This document shows positions 5,643-8,127 of a DNA stretch of 8,127 nucleotides, in pieces. A model generated the notes under the pieces. It was not told the origin of the DNA and made no database searches. It saw nothing but the letters and a program-made list of their open reading frames with translations. Numbering within the stretch: the stretch's first letter is position 1; every line of letters begins with the position of its first letter. Origin of the DNA: Sediminibacterium ginsengisoli (GTDB lineage: Bacteria > Bacteroidota > Bacteroidia > Chitinophagales > Chitinophagaceae); contig CAMAQW010000075.1 of the NCBI GenBank assembly GCA_945860335.1, positions 1 through 8,127 on the forward strand, read 5' to 3'. The position numbers and the translations under genes are program-made.

Positions 5643-5753
5643 TAGAAGTATTTGATATAAAAAAATAGAGCCGAAGATGGGACTCGAACCCGCGACCTAC
5701 TGATTACAAATCAGTTGCTCTACCAACTGAGCTACTCCGGCATAATACTTCTA
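5643..5753. repeat. 9-bp inverted repeat enclosing tRNA-Thr(UGU)
   Basis: TAGAAGTAT (5643-5651) and ATACTTCTA (5745-5753) are perfect complements on either side of the tRNA, 3 and 17 bases from its ends. In the precursor RNA they can pair into a stem that presents the tRNA as a domain, as processing stems do in rRNA and some tRNA precursors. Confidence 0.5.
5669..5741 (-). tRNA. trnT: tRNA-Thr (anticodon UGU)
   Basis: The 73-nt cloverleaf has acceptor GCCGGAG/CTTCGGC with one G-U pair, D arm GCTCAGTTGGTAGAGC, anticodon stem ACTGA/TCAGT with loop TTTGTAA, T arm GCGGG-TTCGAGT-CCCAT and U73. CCA is not encoded. It is the first gene after the promoter and corresponds to thrU. It lies inside a 9-bp inverted repeat (5643-5651 with 5745-5753). 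Confidence 0.95.
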
Positions 5754-5784
5754 TAAAAAAAGAACAACCTCTTTTAAGGGACGG

Positions 5785-5814
5785 CAAAGGTAATGGAAAA
5801 CTTTATTCAGCAAA
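5785..5814 (-). promoter_or_regulatory. Promoter of the tRNA-tuf operon
   Basis: On the minus strand, TTTG (5814-5811) is followed by 18 bases and TACCTTTG (5792-5785), the bacteroidetal consensus. The predicted start is near 5777-5781, about 38 bases before the first tRNA, so the leader is short. No other good promoter is seen between here and tuf. Confidence 0.78.
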
Positions 5815-5924
5815 ATTTTGGACCATAAATTTTCCAAGAGTTTTTAATTGTTTTTTGAAGTGTTGGGGCTAGTGTGCTCAAATGGAACCAAAAAGCCTGC
5901 ACAAAATGCCACCATAAGGCGCAT

Positions 5925-5949
5925 AAAAAGGCCTCCCGTTAGGGAGGCC
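5925..5949 (-). terminator. Rho-independent terminator after hpf
   Basis: A perfect 8-bp GC-rich stem GGCCTCCC/GGGAGGCC (5930-5937, 5942-5949) with loop GTTA is followed on the minus transcript by a U-tract (5929-5925). A smaller stem GCGGG/CCCGC (5973-5977, 5983-5987) lies between it and the hpf stop. It closes the xerC-hpf region before the tRNA promoter. Confidence 0.9.
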
Positions 5950-6006
5950 GATATTAATTAACCAGTATTTTGGCGGGATTAACCCGCAAACTTTAACCCA
6001 CAAAAA

Positions 6007-6306
6007 TTACGCCGCTAGTTTTTCTTTGTGTTTTTTAATTTGCGCCACCATAGCATCAAAAGCTCCATCAAAAGCTGCTTCAAAAGTTTTGGCACTATCT
6101 TTTACAAAAAAGTCGTGTTTGGGCACGTGCACACATATTTCCACCACTTTGTCTTTGATGTGGTGCACCACATTGTCGAGTTTTAAGAAGATTTCTATTT
6201 TAGTAATTCCGTCATGAAACTGATTGAATTTTTTTGTTTTTTGAGTAACCAATTGGGTTAGTTTTTCGTCGGCAACAAAGTGCACCGTTTGTAGGATAAC
6301 GTTCAT
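6007..6306 (-). CDS. hpf: Ribosome hibernation promoting factor, short form (HPF/RaiA family)
   Basis: This 99-residue member of the HPF/YfiA (sigma-54 modulation) family binds the decoding centre of the 30S subunit and silences ribosomes in slow growth. The visible fold order is beta-alpha-beta-beta-beta-alpha, with MNVILQTVHFVADEKLTQLV at the start, IEIFLKLD (about 38-45), VVEICVHVP (about 54-62) and a final Lys-rich helix ending KKHKEKLAA. It lacks the C-terminal dimerisation domain of long HPF, so whether it behaves as HPF-like (100S) or YfiA-like cannot be told from the sequence. It lies 112 bases after xerC, in a place near tuf commonly seen in Bacteroidota. I see no good promoter before it and no SD. 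Confidence 0.92.
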   Translation of the reverse strand: MNVILQTVHFVADEKLTQLVTQKTKKFNQFHDGITKIEIFLKLDNVVHHIKDKVVEICVHVPKHDFFVKDSAKTFEAAFDGAFDAMVAQIKKHKEKLAA

Positions 6307-6418
6307 ACAACAACTTTTTAAATAGTGATTAAAATAATTGAAAAGAACAAATGGTAGTATCCTACAATTTACTATAAATTATACACAAAAAAAAGTTAAA
6401 TACATGAGCGGTAATGGG

Positions 6419-7315
6419 CTAGGCTTTCGGGTGCGCTTTTTTAAAAACCTCTTTTAATTTTTCGATGGTGTTATGCGTGTAAACCTGTGTGGCAGCTAGG
6501 CTGCTGTGGCCTAGCAGTTCCTTTACGGCGTTAAGGTCTGCGCCATTATTCATTAAATGTGTAGCAAAGCTATGCCTTAAAATGTGTGGACTTTTTTGCT
6601 GAAGTGTTGTTACTAAACTTAAATAGTGTTTTACAAAAGTATATACCATACGTGGCTGTAACGGCTTACCATTTTCATTGGTAAACAAGTTGTCGATGCC
6701 AGGTAATTTTGTAGGACGAAGCGCAACGTACTCTTGTAATTGTTGGAGTAGTGCTGGACCTACTGGAAGCAATCTTTCTTTGTTGCCCTTACCTACCACT
6801 TTTAACTGCTTTAAAGAAGGATCTAGTTGCGAAGTTTTTAATTGCACCAGCTCACTTAAACGCATACCCGTACTATAAAATAATTGGAGTACTAATTTTT
6901 GGGTAAGACCCTTCCAATTATCCGGAAACTCGACATGTGCAAACAAGGTTTCCATATCTACTTCGGCAACAAAAGCAGGTAGCCTTTTACGCACTTTAGG
7001 CGTTACAATGGTTGCCATGGGACTGGTAACGAGCACCCCTGTTTTGAGTTGGTATTTAAAAAAAGATTTAAGGGCTGAAATTTTACGGTTTAAACTTTTG
7101 GCCGTTAGCCCCTCTTCTTTCATTTCGGCGAGCCAAGACCTAATGTACATGGCGGTAATCGCTTCTAATGGTGGCGCGTCAAATTGACTGCTGAGGTAGG
7201 CAAAAAACTGGGCAAGATCATTTTGATAAGCAATAATGGTATGCTGGGCATAACGCTTCTCGAATTTTAAATGATCGAGAAAAGGTTGCAATATGGCTGC
7301 GTACGCATCAGACAT
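6419..7315 (-). CDS. xerC: Tyrosine recombinase XerC/XerD family
   Basis: This 298-residue protein is full length for Xer recombinases, which resolve chromosome dimers at dif. The N-terminal SAM-like DNA-binding domain covers about 1-90. The catalytic domain holds the full set of residues: Arg152 (GMRLSEL), Lys176 (VVGKGNKER), His244 and Arg247 (PHILRHSFATHL), His270 (LGHSSL) and nucleophile Tyr279 (QVYTH). The integrity and housekeeping setting argue for a chromosomal Xer, not a phage or integron integrase. XerC versus XerD cannot be settled here; the symbol follows the common name for this locus. It begins just after the rpsU terminator, and no clear promoter is seen in that short gap. No SD is present. 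Confidence 0.9.
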   Translation of the reverse strand: MSDAYAAILQPFLDHLKFEKRYAQHTIIAYQNDLAQFFAYLSSQFDAPPLEAITAMYIRSWLAEMKEEGLTAKSLNRKISALKSFFKYQLKTGVLVTSPMATIVTPKVRKRLPAFVAEVDMETLFAHVEFPDNWKGLTQKLVLQLFYSTGMRLSELVQLKTSQLDPSLKQLKVVGKGNKERLLPVGPALLQQLQEYVALRPTKLPGIDNLFTNENGKPLQPRMVYTFVKHYLSLVTTLQQKSPHILRHSFATHLMNNGADLNAVKELLGHSSLAATQVYTHNTIEKLKEVFKKAHPKA

Positions 7316-7333
7316 GAACCAAAAGTTTGGGCA

Positions 7334-7373
7334 TAAAAAAAGTAGCCTAAAGTTAAGGTACTTAAGGCTACTT
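7334..7373 (-). terminator. Rho-independent terminator after rpsU
   Basis: AAGTAGCCT (7340-7348) and AGGCTACTT (7365-7373) form a 9-bp stem that can continue for two more pairs past a one-base bulge. On the minus strand a run of six or more U follows (7339-7334). It lies 27 bases past the rpsU stop and makes rpsU a single-gene unit. Confidence 0.85.
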
Positions 7374-7399
7374 AATATGATTTAGGAAACAAAGAGTAA

Positions 7400-7597
7400 T
7401 TACCCTTCGATTTTTCCGCTAGCTATTTGTTGCTTGTAGATTGCTTTTAACACTTGTCCACGACGCACAACAGAAGGCTTTGTGAAAGCTTGACGCTCTC
7501 TTAATTGTAAAAGCGTTTTGCTTTTTTCAAACTTCTTTTTGTACTTCTTAAGCGCTTTGTCGATGTTTTCGCAGTCTTTTGAGTCGATAATTAACAT
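7400..7597 (-). CDS. rpsU: 30S ribosomal protein S21 (bS21)
   Basis: This 65-residue bS21 sits beside the 3' end of 16S rRNA on the 30S platform. It begins MLIIDSKDCENIDKALKKYKK and has the basic helical body with KPSVVRRGQVLKAIYKQ. Tyr54 (AIYKQ) is present; in Flavobacterium johnsoniae ribosomes a tyrosine at this position of bS21 has been reported to help bury the anti-SD, which explains why the phylum rarely uses SD pairing. In contrast with every other gene here, rpsU has a perfect AAGGAGGT eight bases before its ATG, plus its own promoter and terminator. This suggests control by ribosomes that lack S21 and have a free anti-SD. Confidence 0.96.
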   Translation of the reverse strand: MLIIDSKDCENIDKALKKYKKKFEKSKTLLQLRERQAFTKPSVVRRGQVLKAIYKQQIASGKIEG

Positions 7598-7605
7598 ACT
7601 ATGAT

Positions 7606-7613
7606 ACCTCCTT
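7606..7613 (-). promoter_or_regulatory. Perfect Shine-Dalgarno of rpsU
   Basis: AAGGAGGT on the minus strand, 8 bases before the rpsU ATG, is fully complementary to the anti-SD core CCUCC and its flanks. It is the only strong SD I see among the ten genes in the window whose starts are visible. A small stem, ACCT (7617-7614) with AGGT (7609-7606) around loop AAGG, could mask half of it. Confidence 0.9.
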
Positions 7614-7631
7614 AGGTGATTTTTAGGACTG

Positions 7632-7662
7632 CAAAGATAAGGGATGATTATTAATTAACAAA
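7632..7662 (-). promoter_or_regulatory. rpsU promoter, bacteroidetal sigma type
   Basis: On the minus strand, TTTG (7662-7659), a 19-base spacer and TATCTTTG (7639-7632) match the phylum consensus. The start should be near 7624-7628, leaving a 5' UTR of only about 28 nt that is mostly taken up by the SD region. Confidence 0.82.
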
Positions 7663-7686
7663 CGGTTCCAAAAAATTATTTTCAAA

Positions 7687-8127
7687 TTAGATGGACTTCC
7701 CTTTTAAAGCACCCTTTACCGCTTCGTCCATGGCACGCTCGGCAAATGGCCTGGTGGTTTCGTTGAGGGCTTCTATTTTGGCTTGAATCAGATTCTTGTC
7801 CTCCATTGTGATAGCAAGTTGTAGCGCTTGCAACGCAAGCGCGGTTTGGGTCACTTCTTCGGTTGATAAAAGAGATTGATGCTTGGCCATAAACTTTTCG
7901 GTAACGGCAAGGAGCTGCTCCCCTTCGGTTCTGGCTTCTACAAGGGCTCTAAGCACCATATCGGCCGCAGCGTTTTCAATACTATCTTGAAGCATCTTTT
8001 CTACCTGGTCATCGGTTAAATCTAAAGCTGGTTTTACTTCAATAATTTGTTCAACACCACTGCGTAACTCCTTGGCTTTCACTACTAATATACCATCTGC
8101 ATTCAATAAAAATTGGATATCCACTTT
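7687..8127 (-). CDS. hscA: Hsp70-family chaperone, C-terminal part, probably HscA (partial)
   Basis: The frame is open to the right edge, so 146 C-terminal residues are seen and the ATPase domain is outside. The end of the substrate-binding beta-domain is visible (NADGILVVKAKELRSGVEQIIEVKP), followed by an alpha-helical lid (LTDDQVEKMLQDSIENAAAD onward). The IEVKP-x-LDLTDDQV stretch and the tail ending GALKGKSI, without the Gly-rich linker and EEVD-like tail of DnaK, favour HscA, the chaperone that works with HscB on IscU in Fe-S cluster assembly. DnaK or another Hsp70 is not excluded. The GTG at 8124 is internal, not a start. No clear terminator lies before the rpsU promoter. Confidence 0.75.
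   Translation of the reverse strand, partial: KVDIQFLLNADGILVVKAKELRSGVEQIIEVKPALDLTDDQVEKMLQDSIENAAADMVLRALVEARTEGEQLLAVTEKFMAKHQSLLSTEEVTQTALALQALQLAITMEDKNLIQAKIEALNETTRPFAERAMDEAVKGALKGKSI

Noticed and set aside
6348..6356. TACCATTTG before hpf as a promoter
   Set aside because: The inner spacing is one base too long for TAnnTTTG and no TTG lies at the -33 distance.
6419..7315. xerC as the integrase of a mobile element beside tRNA genes
   Set aside because: No attachment repeats, tRNA fragments or cargo genes are seen, and the neighbours are conserved housekeeping genes.
7390..7398. TACTCTTTG before xerC as a promoter
   Set aside because: Same fault in spacing, no -33 TTG, and it lies upstream of the rpsU terminator, so RNA from it would be stopped.
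8122..8124. GTG at 8124 as the start of a small protein
   Set aside because: The frame is open upstream to the edge and the sequence is the middle of an Hsp70 substrate-binding domain, so this is a partial gene.

Overview
This window is a ribosomal and translation-factor locus from a member of the Bacteroidota. The protein sequences look most like the Chitinophagaceae/Sphingobacteriia side, but that placement is an impression and not a tested result. Two sequence signs support the phylum: four intergenic regions carry the bacteroidetal promoter pattern TTG-N18/19-TAnnTTTG, and nearly every start codon lacks a Shine-Dalgarno (SD) sequence and has an A/T-rich leader instead. Every gene lies on the minus strand, so transcription runs from high to low coordinates.

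In transcription order: the C-terminal end of an Hsp70 chaperone, probably hscA (8127-7687); rpsU with its own promoter, a perfect SD and a terminator (7662-7340); xerC and a short hpf/raiA gene, closed by a terminator (7315-5930); a promoter followed by tRNA-Thr(UGU), tRNA-Tyr(GUA), tRNA-Gly(UCC), tRNA-Thr(GGU) and tuf; tRNA-Trp(CCA), secE and nusG, closed by a terminator at 2871-2895; a new promoter and structured leader, then rplK-rplA-rplJ-rplL, closed by a terminator at 341-377; and a dedicated promoter followed by the first 23 codons of rpoB (69-1), which runs off the left edge.

The genes act together in making proteins: EF-Tu and five tRNAs supply the ribosome, L11/L1/L10/L7-L12 build the L1 stalk, the GTPase-associated centre and the factor-binding stalk, S21 and HPF act on the small subunit, SecE serves secretion, and NusG and RpoB serve transcription. 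The order thrU-tyrU-glyT-thrT-tuf-(trnW)-secE-nusG-rplKAJL-rpoB is ancient and is shared with Escherichia coli.

I do not see a new defence, mobile or metabolic system. The signals most worth a second look are regulatory: the single strong SD in the window sits on rpsU, whose product carries the tyrosine (Tyr54) implicated in hiding the anti-SD in Bacteroidota; a small hairpin can mask that SD; a near-identical 19-base element lies in the leaders of rplL and tuf; the rplK leader is structured; and rpoB is transcriptionally separated from rplL.
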